The notes under the pieces are model-generated. The model saw only the letters and a program-made list of their open reading frames with translations. It made no database searches and had not been told where the DNA came from. Positions 21,546 through 33,700 of a stretch of DNA of 64,000 bases are shown here, piece by piece. Positions within the stretch are counted from its first letter, which is position 1; each line of letters opens with the position of its first letter. The DNA is from Candidula unifasciata (Eukaryota > Mollusca > Gastropoda > Stylommatophora > Geomitridae). The DNA lies in the NCBI GenBank assembly GCA_905116865.2, contig CAJHNH020002062.1, positions 50,001 to 114,000 of the forward strand. Reading direction: 5' to 3'. The translations under genes were made by a program, and so were the position numbers.

Positions 21546-24500
21546 GTAAATTGGTTTACATATTTCAATGGCACACCTCATCGTTTGTTTTAAAATTATT
21601 ATTATAAGTTCAAGGAAAGATCGCGTTCGTAGCGTGTGTTTCATCTTAGTTCTATACTACTATACTATACATTACTACTAACATAATAATTATTATTAAT
21701 ATAAATAATAGTTAATTTAATACATAACAACTTGTTCTTACTGACACTGCTGATACTGAAACTCTTGGACTTGTCCTTACATCATGGTATTGATATTTAA
21801 TATTTGCATTCGATTCTGACGGCTGACGTTTCATTTTCCCCCTTTTTATAAATATTTAAAAAATGCATAACTCAGATGTGTCAAACAGAATATTTATAAT
21901 TTATTTAATTTATTGTCTCTGGTTTAAGTTTAAATGCTAGTTCTATTTGACTATTTCTGCAAGCGTGATAGTAGTACTTAGTACTACTAAGGTTAGTTGC
22001 GTATCCTTTACAGGACGTTGCAGAACCAACCCCAACAGCCCCTGGCTGTTGTGTTGTTTTTCTAGGCAAATTTACGTCCAGTAGTTTGCCATTGCTCCTG
22101 GACGGTCGGCTTTCTTGATACCACCGTCGAAACCAACGCAAGACGTATGGCTCACAGCTGGGATCGAACCCGGCATCCCGGCATTACGAAGCGTTCGCAT
22201 CGACTTAGCCACAGAGCCGACTGTAGTACTACTACTAGAATCAAATTCTGTGATTTATTATATTGATTTTGCGTAATGGAGATTTCATTACAGTGCAGCA
22301 TTACAACACAACAACAATCAAATCATCAATCAGTACTGGACCTTCCTAAAAGATCTTCTGTGAAAGCAAGAGGGCACTCAAGGTTTAATGATTGATGAGC
22401 ATAAACCGTCTAAGATGTGAAATGACTTTAAATTTATCACACATGCCGTCATATATTTGAATGATTTGACATGCAGACATGTCTAAAAACGTCTCTTGGA
22501 CTTGGTAACGTTTTGCAAGTCATTCAGTTCATTCTACCTGTAGGTGTAAAATGGATGATTTCATGGAGGTATGGACTAGAACCTGTTCTTTCTAAGGACA
22601 CTTATGGCAAAAGGGACAGTTGATGATGTCTGTCATACATCAAAGCTAGCTTCATGTAGATGTTATGATGCCGAGGGTAAATGTGTGGTCCGTAATGTCG
22701 GGCATTGGTCATCAAGTCCAGCCACAGTATCCTAATCCCCATGTTTACGTTATTTTTACTTTGAATGTTTAAGATAATGATAATATTCACCGAGTTTAGA
22801 TTTGGCATCACTCTTCTAGACAGACATTTATTTGAACTAACGTTTCACAACTACATCCTTTACTGTGTCGTATGATGCATTATGAACAGTACCAACCACC
22901 AGTTATGCCAATGTCTCTCCATTGCCAAGCACAAGAAACTCACCAAACTTCGTCCCACCCCTACTTTCTCCTCCTCTCCATCTTCTGTAGTTGCTGGTAA
23001 CATGGTGGTCTGTATACCTCTGGATTTCCCTCTGTCCACATTTGAAAGATTTGTCCTGGGTAAGGGCTTTTGTTTCGTACCCTTACGTCCTTGTGACTAC
23101 TACGCCTTTCTTTAGAACATTTATCACTTCTATTGCTGGCCGGAGTTGAAATATTTCCACAGCACTCAACCTGGCATACCCAGAGATGAGCTGTACTAGG
23201 GGGTTAGGATCCACACTACAAGAATCTGCATGCCATAGTTCTGTGAAGTTCATCTAGGGCATCTAGAGCTTTGGATCTGTATATTGACAGAACTCTTTTC
23301 AAGATTAAAAAACTTAAATTTTTGTTATTTGTACACAGTACTTTTGGTTTCTTGGCTGTCAGGCAGATGTACTGTGACTTCAAAGGAAAACCCCTATATC
23401 TAATGTCACAAAAGAAATAACTTAACCAGTTGACCTCATCACCTACGTCAGATGATGGCAGTCCACATTCTGTAGACACATCATGAGAGGAGCAATGCTG
23501 GAGTGTGATGTAAACAGTAGGAAAGTTTAAAGGAAAGACACAGAGAGAAGATAGTAGACAGGCAACTTGGCAGGAAGGAACTTTTGCTTTAAAAATGATT
23601 GACAGTACACATGACAGAAGACTTTGGGCAGAAAGGATTATCACTGCCACTCATCTTGAATTTAAAGATTCAGTTAAAATTTATTGTGTTTTTTTCTTCT
23701 TCCTCCAGAGACTTTTTAGAAAAGAATTATGTGGCTCTGAAAACCAAAAATCCAGAGTTTCCATTCCTGGTACGTGAGGCAACTAATGTGCAGCCCAAAG
23801 TGTATGCCAGATATGGTAAGGATATGTTCGAATAACTTTTCAAATCAGGCACACAGCAGCACTGATATGTACACAGTATGTTTAACTGCTCGATCTGAAT
23901 TGCACAGTATTTTCTTTGTTTTCTCTATTTCTGCCATATGTGTACATTTTAAGAATTATCTTTCAGGTTTCTCTGTTTCTGTCAAATAAATTACATTTTA
24001 AAGCAGCACTTTCTGTCAAATGTTTACATTTTTAGGAATCTTCTTTCAAAAGAAAAATGGTAACCATGAAAATGAGATGTCTGGAAAAAAAAAAGGTAAT
24101 GACAAGAAGAGAGAAAATCAGGAGTGAGGACATGAGAGACAAAGGCATAGAACCGAATTACAGACAGCAAATGAAATGGTTTGCTCATCTGAGGACATGA
24201 GGTAGACTAAGAACAAGATGGACAGATAAAATCAGAGAAACTCTACAACAGTACCATGTATCTGAGCATCCAGAACAAGAAGCGGAACCTTATCTCCCTC
24301 AACATCCGAAGCGGTAATGTAATAGTTAGCTGTGTTTCCTTTACAGGACGTTGTAGAATCATTCCAGCATTTGTGTGTGTGTGTGTGCTGTTATTTTTTT
24401 TTTCTAGGTGGTTTTTTACGTTTAGCTACTGCTCCTAAACAATCAGTTCTCAAAACCAACACAAGTTATTCTGCAGCTTGGATTGAACACGGTATTATGA

Positions 24501-24794
24501 AGCACATTAACAGCGCCTCAACCACAAACACTGACAAAAGCAGTAAAAGACAAAGTGAAAATCTTTCAGGTTTCTCCGATTAACTGCTTAATGCCACTAG
24601 GCTGTACTTGCATCTGTACTGACATCCCTTTAGTTTTCTGTTGTATGTTGTTGTGGTCTACATTACACTTCTGATTGATATTCTGATTTTTCCTTTGAGC
24701 AGAGTATGGCAGGGAATCCAGTCTGCCTCTGACCAACATGACCAAGGAACAAGTGGAGAGGGCCGTGGAGAGTTTGATCCAGAAGAGTCGCTAG
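21457..24794 (+). CDS. NDUFA2: NADH dehydrogenase [ubiquinone] 1 alpha subcomplex subunit 2
   Basis: Small accessory subunit (B8) of mitochondrial complex I, located in the matrix arm; it has a thioredoxin-like L51/S25/CI-B8 fold and is thought to have a structural or redox-related role. Exons: 21457-21545, 23709-23815, 24703-24794. They join in consistent phase (2, then 1) to 288 nt, 95 residues, against about 99 in mammals. Key stretches are KIGSHLKELRFHLCLKS, GIRDFLEKNYVALKTKNPEF, VREATNVQPKVYARYG and NMTKEQVERAVESLIQKSR. The start was chosen as the first in-frame ATG (MAATVVKIG); an ATG 7 nt upstream is out of frame. Cys20 matches the first of two cysteines that form a disulfide in mammals; the second position is Ala here (REATNV instead of RECSDV). 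The intron positions and splice sites are standard. Intron 1 (about 2.2 kb) holds a SINE and LINE fragments. Identity is very likely. Confidence 0.93.
21991..22222 (-). mobile_element. SINE family A copy in NDUFA2 intron 1
   Basis: Full-length minus-strand copy: gttagttgcgtatcctttac at the left, gggatcgaacccggcatccc (B-box complement) and cgacttagccacagagccga (A-box complement) at the right. The internal blocks match the other copies well. Confidence 0.85.
22223..22870. other. NDUFA2 intron 1, unassigned
   Basis: No recognisable element between the SINE and the next retroelement fragment. Confidence 0.5.
22882..23115 (+). pseudogene. Possible Penelope-like element fragment
   Basis: Reads KHKKLTKLRPTPTFSSSPSS, VVAGNMVVCIPLDFPLSTF and ERFVLGKGFCFVPLRPCDYY before a stop. 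The (I/L)S..E..VL.KGL.FVPT.P pattern is typical of the region before the reverse transcriptase in Penelope-like and related elements. It ends early, so it is a fragment. Confidence 0.45.
23440..23650 (+). pseudogene. LINE 3' end fragment in NDUFA2 intron 1
   Basis: Decayed copy of the 17645 family: WWQSTFCRHIMRGAMLECDV, then RKDTERR, and a gacagaagactttgggcaga block corresponding to the HDRRLWAE/GDRRLCRG region. It contains several stops. Confidence 0.6.
23709..23815 (+). CDS. NDUFA2: NDUFA2 exon 2
   Basis: Acceptor ttcttcttcctccag, donor g|gtaagg. Encodes the core from RDFLEKNY to YARYG. This exon carries the Ala in place of the second conserved cysteine. Confidence 0.93.
24085..24300 (+). 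pseudogene. LINE C-terminal fragment in NDUFA2 intron 2
   Basis: Reads REKIRSEDMRDKGIEPNYRQ, then QMKWFAHLRT and GRLRTRWTDKI. This is the usual IR...GI...Q(L/M)(R/K)WFGHL pattern of LINE C termini, broken by a stop. Confidence 0.6.
24324..24535 (-). mobile_element. SINE family A copy, strongly diverged
   Basis: Minus-strand remnant: gtttcctttacaggacgttg on the left, gcagcttggattgaacacgg (B-box complement) on the right, interrupted by a (gt)n run. It is less than 200 bp upstream of the exon 3 acceptor. Confidence 0.6.
24703..24794 (+). CDS. NDUFA2: NDUFA2 exon 3
   Basis: Acceptor ttttcctttgagcag. Encodes EYGRESSLPLTNMTKEQVER and AVESLIQKSR, then TAG at 24792-24794. Confidence 0.93.
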
Positions 24795-24879
24795 TGGAAG
24801 AGTGGAGCACATCCGTTGTAGTTCCCAAGTCCAAGGGATGAACCGTTGACTCACAGATCATTGCAGCACACAAGTTGTC

Positions 24880-24993
24880 TGGGTTTTCTTGAGTGCTCTA
24901 GTTATGTTGACTATTTGGGTTTTGTTGAGTGCTTTAGTTATGTTGATTGTTTAGGTTTTGTTGAGTGCTTTAGTTATGTTGAGGAGTTGTGTT
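24880..24993 (+). repeat. 36-bp tandem repeat in NDUFA2 3' UTR
   Basis: About three copies of gggttttgttgagtgcttta followed by gttatgttgactattt. They lie 85-200 bp after the stop codon and before the likely polyadenylation signal. Confidence 0.8.
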
Positions 24994-25084
24994 GACTGTG
25001 TGTGTAGACACATGACTTTCTGTCTGAGCTGCCAGTGGAGGTACATAAATGTAAATCTGATCAGCTTTGGACATTGCCCCCAAC

Positions 25085-25090
25085 ATTAAA
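25085..25090 (+). terminator. Likely NDUFA2 polyadenylation signal (ATTAAA)
   Basis: The common variant hexamer attaaa lies 290 bp after the stop; no AATAAA is seen nearer. A T-rich and GT-rich stretch follows at 25120-25200. Confidence 0.4.
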
Positions 25091-25189
25091 ATAGTTGAAT
25101 TATCAACACCATGTTATACATGTTTCTTTTTTTTTTGCACTGTCTGAAATAGTTTACAGTTATTAGTTTGTATCTTTGTTGTAGTGGTA

Positions 25190-25620
<431 letters not shown>

Positions 25621-26960
25621 CATCACATGACGAAAGGAAAGGCACCTGGGCTAGACATCACTGCACTGGAAGAAATTGAAGCTTTAGGATACTTTGGAAT
25701 TGAAATAACGAAATTTATAATAGTGGGTACATTCCTAATGACCTACTAAAATCTACATTTATTGCTCTGCCCCAAAAAAACCAGGCACTTTAAAATGTTA
25801 AAACCATCGCACCAAAAGTCTTATGAGTCATGTGACCAAAATGTTATTGATAACAATTTATGAGAAGAATAAAAACCACGCTTAAACCAGAAATTGAGGG
25901 AGAACAGTGTGGAATTGTAAATGGAATGGTAATACACATCCTCAGGACTCTTTCGGAAAGAGCTATAGAGGTAAAAAAAAATCATAGACTGTACAAAAGC
26001 ATTCGATTGTGTAAAATATGAAGAAATAAACTGAAGAGATTTATGAATGATAAAGAACATGTACTAGCAGCAAACAGCAGCTATGAGAATTATTAACCAG
26101 TTGGGAACATTTCAGAGCATAAGGAGGGGAATATGACAGCGATGTGTACTATCACCTGATTTATTTGCATTATGTAGTGAATATATAATGAGACCTATTA
26201 TGGATTTGCCAGGAATTGTGGTTGGTGATCATACACATAAGCAACCTGCGTTATGCTGATGACATGGCCTTGATAATGGCAAGTCCAAAGAACTACAGGC
26301 ATTGATACGGTGGTGGCAGAAAGTGATGAAATAAGTCTCAGGGAAGACAGAAGTAATGGTGATTTCCAAGAAAAGAATAGTGCCTAAATGTATCATAAGG
26401 GCAAAAGGCATTTTAGGACAAGTACAACAATTTAAGTATCTAGACACATGTATAACATCCAGTGGAAGATGTGTCACAGAGATAAAGAATGGAATAAGAC
26501 AAACCAAAATTGCATTTTATAAAATGAAGATTATTTTGTGCAATAAGTCCATGTCATTGGAGGTAAGGAAAAGAATTCCCGCAAGCTATATAGAGCCAGT
26601 TATAACACATGGCTGTGAATCCTGGACAATTAATAAACAAGCCAAACACTATTTTGAGGCCTCGGAGATGTTTTACAGAGGCATCCTTAGAATTCCTGGC
26701 ACAGCTAAGAACAACAACCCAGATGTTTTGTTGAAAGAGGCCATAGCTCGAAGACAACATCACAAAACATTATGACATTATTTTTTGTGATGTTATGAGA
26801 TCAGGCAAATTAGAACATGTTGTGGCCACTGGAAAGATCTGTAGATAGAGGAAGACAGTGTGAGAAGATTCTTGAAGCCTTTGTCATGGCATAGAAGGGT
26901 GTCAGCATACAAACTTATACATGCAGATTGTGGAGAGGCATGATCGCCAATCGACAAGGT
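25621..26960 (+). pseudogene. Non-LTR retrotransposon, RT to C terminus, decayed
   Basis: Pieces in order: [32 protein letters not shown], (with shifts) DCTKAFDCVKYEEI, which carries the F/Y-x-K-A-F-D reverse transcriptase motif, QRCVLSPDLFALCSEYI, then from 26356 an open stretch with QQFKYLDTCITSSGRC, KNGIRQTKIAFYKMK, YIEPVITHGCESWTI and EASEMFYRGILRIPGTAKNN, ending with a 17645-type C terminus. The YADD region around 26250 is frameshifted. No endonuclease domain is seen; the 5' end stops at the AT microsatellite. This is the longest LINE copy in the window and serves as the reference for the fragments. Confidence 0.85.
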
Positions 26961-27284
26961 GTATGTATAAATATGTGTGTGTACACGCATGCCACCAGTT
27001 AGTTATCCAGCCATTGTCATCTGGGGAGGTCACTCTAGAGATGGGATTAAGACAATTAATCTGTTGTACCCAGTTTGCTATGAAAGTTGGTCTTCCCTTT
27101 GCTCAATGCTTCTGTTTCTTTAATGTCACTGTCTGGTAGTTGACGCTAATATGTTCTTGCCACATAGCCAGATCATTTTCTATCTCTCCTAATAACTTCA
27201 GCAGCCAAGAAATCTCATCTCAGTTGTGATTTCCTTTTCACTGGTTGTAGTAAGGGTCCATAATTGACACTGGTAGCATTGACT

Positions 27285-27385
27285 GACTGGCACTTTTCCA
27301 TCTTTCCCGACGATAGTGTTATACTGCGCTATCAAATAACATTGGACTCGCAGCCCACGGTGAAGGTCTGACATAATTTACACTG
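27285..27385 (+). repeat. Short interspersed fragment, family E
   Basis: gatagtgttatactgcgcta and attggactcgcagcccacgg match the 9080 and 35170 copies. Confidence 0.5.
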
Positions 27386-27622
27386 GTAGCATAATGTCAG
27401 ATAAACTCTCTAGAACTAGTATACTTTTCCATATCTGCCAGTTCTTAACCTTTTTAAAATGAAGTTCGTTTTTTCATGAAATATACACTCTGCTAATACA
27501 AGTACAGTAATTATATTTTCAATGGAAAGTTAACAGCTGATGGTGGAAACATTGCTGTAGCAAAGCCAAATGTCTCAGAGAAGGGAAAAAAGCTCAACAA
27601 ATGTTTACAGCAATGAAGAGAG

Positions 27623-27628
27623 TTTATT
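27623..27628 (-). terminator. PLRG1: PLRG1 polyadenylation signal (AATAAA)
   Basis: On the minus strand AATAAA lies 45 nt after the PLRG1 stop codon, in gtaaataaactctcttc. A short 3' UTR is implied. Confidence 0.7.
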
Positions 27629-27672
27629 TACAGTGACAACATAAGAAAACACAAGCAGGTGACACAAGGCTG

Positions 27673-27732
27673 TCAATATTTCTTCTTTCTGTAAATGTCT
27701 GGTCTCCAGTTGATGGGGTGTGTCTCCTCCGT
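27673..27732 (-). CDS. PLRG1: PLRG1 last exon
   Basis: Acceptor gtttgcag. Encodes [19 protein letters not shown] and the stop; this short basic tail is characteristic of the family. Confidence 0.95.
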   Translation of the reverse strand, partial: TEETHPINWRPDIYRKKKY

Positions 27733-30700
27733 CTGCAAACAAAAAAGTCACAGCGTAAGTGTCGGCAGCGGCACATAATTACATACTGTGATATATAGAT
27801 AATGAAAACACATTACATATTATGACATATAAAGTGGGTTTGCTCCCTGGTGGAGCTGGACTTTTCTTCAATAATGACACAATGACACTGGCTCCGAGGC
27901 CTTGAGTGGGTACTGGGTGCAGTCCCAGGAAGTAGAGGCGGCCGGAGTGATGCTGACCACATCACCCATATTGTACCGTTGGTCTATAAAATATAGGTCT
28001 AGCCCTATTTGCCTAAAGGCGTGGAAAAAGGTCCTTTACTTTTAACTTATGACATAAAAACAATGACCCAATCAGATTACAAAACAGACAAGCGAAATAT
28101 TTCAGCAATATTAAATGACAAAACACTTTTTAAAAACAAAATGCTGGAGTGTAGTTAAAGTCAAGAAAGGAAGAGCATGGCAGCGAAAATAAAAGATAAC
28201 ACCAAGAGCTATATAAGTCCTATCCTGATATACGGAAGGGAATCATGGATAGTTGGACGATAAATAAAAAAGTATTTGGAAGTTGCTGAGATGTGTAAAC
28301 ATAACAGATATGAAAAACAACAACAGAAAAGCAACTCACTGCAGACTCATCCTCTTTATAAATCTTGATGGTTTTGTCCGTCTCTCCGGTGATCAGTCTG
28401 GAACCACTCTGGTCAAAGCAGACGGCAAAGATGCCAGCCTCAGAGTGGATGGAGCCCGGCTGGGCAGCAGCCTGGATTCTCTGGAAGTTGTAGCCGGTCC
28501 TCCAGTCCCAGAAGTGCATGCTGCCGTTGTCCGCTGCAGAAATACAGGGATACTCCTGGGGTTAATATGGCTCTAATAATGTAGGGATACCCCTGGGGTT
28601 AACATGGCTCTAACAACACAGCGATACCAATGGGGGTTAACGTGGCTCTAACAACACAGGGATACCAATGGGGTTAACACGGCTCTAACAACACAGGGAT
28701 ACCCTTGGGGTTAACGTGGCTCTAACAACACAGGGATACTCCTGGGGTTAACATGGCTCTAACAACACAGGGATACCAATGGGGTTAACACGGCTCTAAC
28801 AACACAGGGATACCCCTGGGGTTAACATGGCTCTAACAACACAGGGATACTCCTGGGGTTAACGTGGCTCTAACAACACAGGGATACTCCTGGGGTTAAC
28901 ATGGCTCTAACAACACAGCGATACCAATGGGGGTTAACGTGGCTCTAACAACACAGGGATACTCCTGTGGTTAACATGGCTCTAACAACACAGCGATACC
29001 AATGGGGGTTAACGTGGCTCTAACAACACAGGGATACCCCTGGGGTTAACATGGCTCTAACAACACAGGGATACCAATGGGGTTAACACGGCTCTAACAA
29101 CACAGGGATACCCCTGGGGTTAACGTGGCTCTAACAACACAGGGATACTCCTGGGGTTAACGTGGCTCTAACAACACAGGGATACTCCTGGGGTTAACGT
29201 GGCTCTAACAACACAGGGATACTCCTGGGGTTAACGTGGCTCTAACAACACAGGGATACCCCTGGGGTTAATGTGGCTCTAACAACACAGGGATACCCCT
29301 GGGGTTAACATGGCTCTAACAACACAGGGATACTCCTGGGGTTAACGTGGCTCTAACAACACAGGGATACTCCTGGGTTAACGTGGCTCTAACAACACAG
29401 GGATACTCCTGGGGTTAACGTGGCTCTAACAACACAGGGATACTCCTGGGTTAACATGGCTCTAACAACAACACAGGGGTACCCCTGGGGTTAACGTGGC
29501 TCTAACAACACAGGGATACTCCTGAGGTTAACGTGGCTCTAACAACACAGGGATACCAATGGGGTTAACGTGGCTCTAACAACACAGCGATACCCCTGGG
29601 GTTAACGTGGCTCTAACAACACAGGGATACTCCTGGGGTTAACGTGGCTCTAACAACACAGGGATACTCCTGGGGTTAACGTGGCTCTAACAACACAGGG
29701 ATACTCCTGGGGTTAACATGGCTCTAACAACACAGGGATACCCCTGGGGTTAACGTGGCTCTAACAACACAGGGATACTCCTGGGGTTAACGTGGCTCTA
29801 ACAACACAGGGATACTCCTGGGGTTAACATGGCTCTAACAACACAGGGATACCCCTGGGGGTTAACGTGGCTCTAACAACACAGGGATACTCCTGGGGGT
29901 TAACATGGCTCTAACAACACAGGGATAAACTCCTGGGGTTAACGTGGCTCTAACAACACAGGGATACTCCTGGGGTTAACGTGGCTCTAACAACACAGGG
30001 ATACTCCTGGGGTTAACGTGGCTCTAACAACACAGGGATACTCCTGGGGTTAACGTGGCTCTAACAACACAGGGATACCCCTGGGGTTAACGTGGCTCTA
30101 ACAACACAGGGATACTCCTGAGGTTAACGTGGCTCTAACAACACAGGGATACCAATGGGGTTAACGTGGCTCTAACAACACAGCGATACCCCTGGGGTTA
30201 ACGTGGCTCTAACAACACAGGGATACTCCTGGGGTTAACGTGGCTCTAACAACACAGGGATACTCCTGGGGTTAACGTGGCTCTAACAACACAGGGATAC
30301 CAATGGGGTTAACGTGGCTCTAACAACACAGGGATACCAATGGGGTTAACGTGGCTCTAACAACACAGGGATACTCCTGGGGTTAACGTGGCTCTAACAA
30401 CACAGGGATACTCCTGGGGTTAACGTGGCTCTAACAACACAGGGATACCCCTGGGGTTAACGTGGCTCTAACAACACAGGGATACCCCTGGGGTTAACGT
30501 GGCTCTAACAACACAGGGATACCAATGGGGTTAACATGGCTCTAACAACACAGGGATACCAATGGGGTTAACACGGCTCTAACAACACAGGGATACCAAT
30601 AGGGTTAACGTGGCTCTAACAACACAGGGATACCAATGGGGTTAACGTGGCTCTAACAACACAGGGATACCAATGGGGTTAACGTGGCTCTAACAACACA

Positions 30701-33700
30701 GGGATACCAATGGGGTTAACGTGGCTCTAACAACACAGGGATACCAATGGGGTTAACGTGGCTCTAACAACACAGGGATACTCCTGGGGTTAACGTGGCT
30801 CTAACAACACAGGGATACCCCTGGGGTTAACGTGGCTCTAACAACGCAGGGATACTCCTGGGGTTAACGTGGCTCTAATAATGTAGGGATACTCCTGGGG
30901 TTAACGTGGCTCTAACAACACAGGGATACCCCTGGGGTTAACGTGGCTCTAACAACACAGGGATACCCCTGGGGTTAATATGGCTCTAACAACACAGGGA
31001 TACTCCTGGGGTTAACGTGGCTCTAACAACACAGGGATACCAATGGGGTTAACATGGCTCTAACAACACAGGGATACCAATGGGGTTAACGTGGCTCTAA
31101 CAACACAGGGATACCCCTGGGGTTAACGTGGCTCTAACAACACAGGGATACCCCTGGGGTTAACATGGCTCTAACAACACAGGGATACTCCTGGGGTTAA
31201 CGTGGCTCTAACAACACAGGGATACCAATGGGGTTAACGTGGCTCTAACAACACAGGGATACCAATGGGGGTCAACGTGGCTCTAACAACACAGGGATAC
31301 CCCTGGGGTTAACATGGCTCTAACAACACAGGGATACCAATGGGGTTAACACGGCTCTAACAACACAGGGATACCCCTGGGGTTAACATGGCTCTAACAA
31401 CACAGGGATACTCCTGGGGTTAACGTGGCTCTAACAACACAGGGATACTCCTGGGGTTAACATGGCTCTAACAACACAGCGATACCAATGGGGGTTAACG
31501 TGGCTCTAACAACACAGGGATACTCCTGTGGTTAACATGGCTCTAACAACACAGCGATACCAATGGGGGTTAACGTGGCTCTAACAACACAGGGATACCC
31601 CTGGGGTTAACATGGCTCTAACAACACAGGGATACCAATGGGGTTAACACGGCTCTAACAACACAGGGATACCCCTGGGGTTAACTTTGCTCTAACAACA
31701 CAGGGATACTCCTGGGGTTAACGTGGCTCTAACAACACAGGGATACTCCTGGGGTTAACGTGGCTCTAACAACACAGGGATACTCCTGGGGTTAACGTGG
31801 CTCTAACAACACAGGGATACCCCTGGGGTTAATGTGGCTCTAACAACACAGGGATACCCCTGGGGTTAACATGGCTCTAACAACACAGGGATACTCCTGG
31901 GGTTAACGTGGCTCTAACAACACAGGGATACTCCTGGGGTTAACGTGGCTCTAACAACACAGGGATACTCCTGGGGTTAACGTGGCTCTAACAACACAGG
32001 GATACTCCTGGGGTTAACATGGCTCTAACAACACAGGGGTACCCCTGGGGTTAACGTGGCTCTAACAACACAGGGATACTCCTGAGGTTAACGTGGCTCT
32101 AACAACACAGGGATACCAATGGGGTTAACGTGGCTCTAACAACACAGCGATACCCCTGGGGTTAACGTGGCTCTAACAACACAGGGATACTCCTGGGGTT
32201 AACGTGGCTCTAACAACACAGGGATACTCCTGGGGTTAACGTGGCTCTAACAACACAGGGATACTCCTGGGGTTAACATGGCTCTAACAACACAGGGATA
32301 CCCCTGGGGTTAACGTGGCTCTAACAACACAGGGATACTCCTGGGGTTAACGTGGCTCTAACAACACAGGGATACTCCTGGGGTTAACATGGCTCTAACA
32401 ACACAGGGATACCCCTGGGGTTAACGTGGCTCTAACAACACAGGGATACTCCTGGGGTTAACATGGCTCTAACAACACAGGGATACTCCTGGGGTTAACG
32501 TGGCTCTAACAACACAGGGATACCAATGGGGTTAACGTGGCTCTAACAACACAGGGATACTCCTGGGGTTAACATGGCTCTAACAACACAGGGATACCCC
32601 TGGGGTTAACATGGCTCCAACAACACAGGGATACCCCTGGGGTTAACATGGCTCCAACAACACAGGGACACACTAGGGATACCCCTGGGGTTAACATGGC
32701 TCTAACAAAACAGGGACACACTAGGGATATCCTTGGGGTTAACAGGGCTCTAACAACACAGGGACACACTAGGGATACCCCTGGGGTTAACATGGCTCCA
32801 ACAACACAGGGACACACTAGGGATAACATGGCTGTAACAACACTAGGGATACCCTTGGGGTTAACAGGGCTCTAACAATACAGTATTCATCAGCTCAAGT
32901 AATAACAATCTTAAGTTTAACCAGCTTTATCATACACAGCTTCATGTTGATCGGTACAACAGATACTGACCTGCAGAAACCAGGACCCCATCAGAGTTGC
33001 AGGCCAAACTGTTGATGATGGCATTGTGCCCAGACAAATTCTGCAAGAAGTTTCCATCTGGGAACTTCCACTGCTTGATGTTATCTGGCGATCCCGAGGC
33101 AAACGAGTACCTAAGTCAGCAAGAAAGTTACATGTGAACAAGGAATCAATTAAAATGACAAATACTAAATCAATTAACATGACAAATACTAACAGACCAC
33201 TGGAGAAAGCAAGCAAGCAAGGAGTTAATACCAAGATAGTGTTCCTATTATTGTGAGTCCATCAGTTTCCTGTCATATGTTTCCGTGGGAGCATTTTTTT
33301 CCCTTCAGATCCATGTATGACATTGGTAGTCACGTCTGTCCACTATCTTCTATCTTGTGTCCTTTCAATTAATGACACAGATGATCTTCCATGCCCGGAT
33401 GTCAAACTGTCCAGCGTCTGTTCTCTTGGTCTCCCTCTGCCTCTCCTTCCCTCCAACTTTCCTACTGTCATGAGGTACTCCAGTTTTCTCCTTCTCATGA
33501 CATGACCAAAGAATGTAGACTGTCTCCTTCTGATGTATTTAATTGTTCTCTTCATAAACCAGTTTCTTTCAAGACATCCGCATTTATCTTTTTATTTGTC
33601 TAGGTTATTCTCATAATTTATTGATAAAACATCTTTGCCAAATAATTTATCACTAATTGTCCAATTATTCATGATTTACTTCTGTAAATGAGGAATGGAT

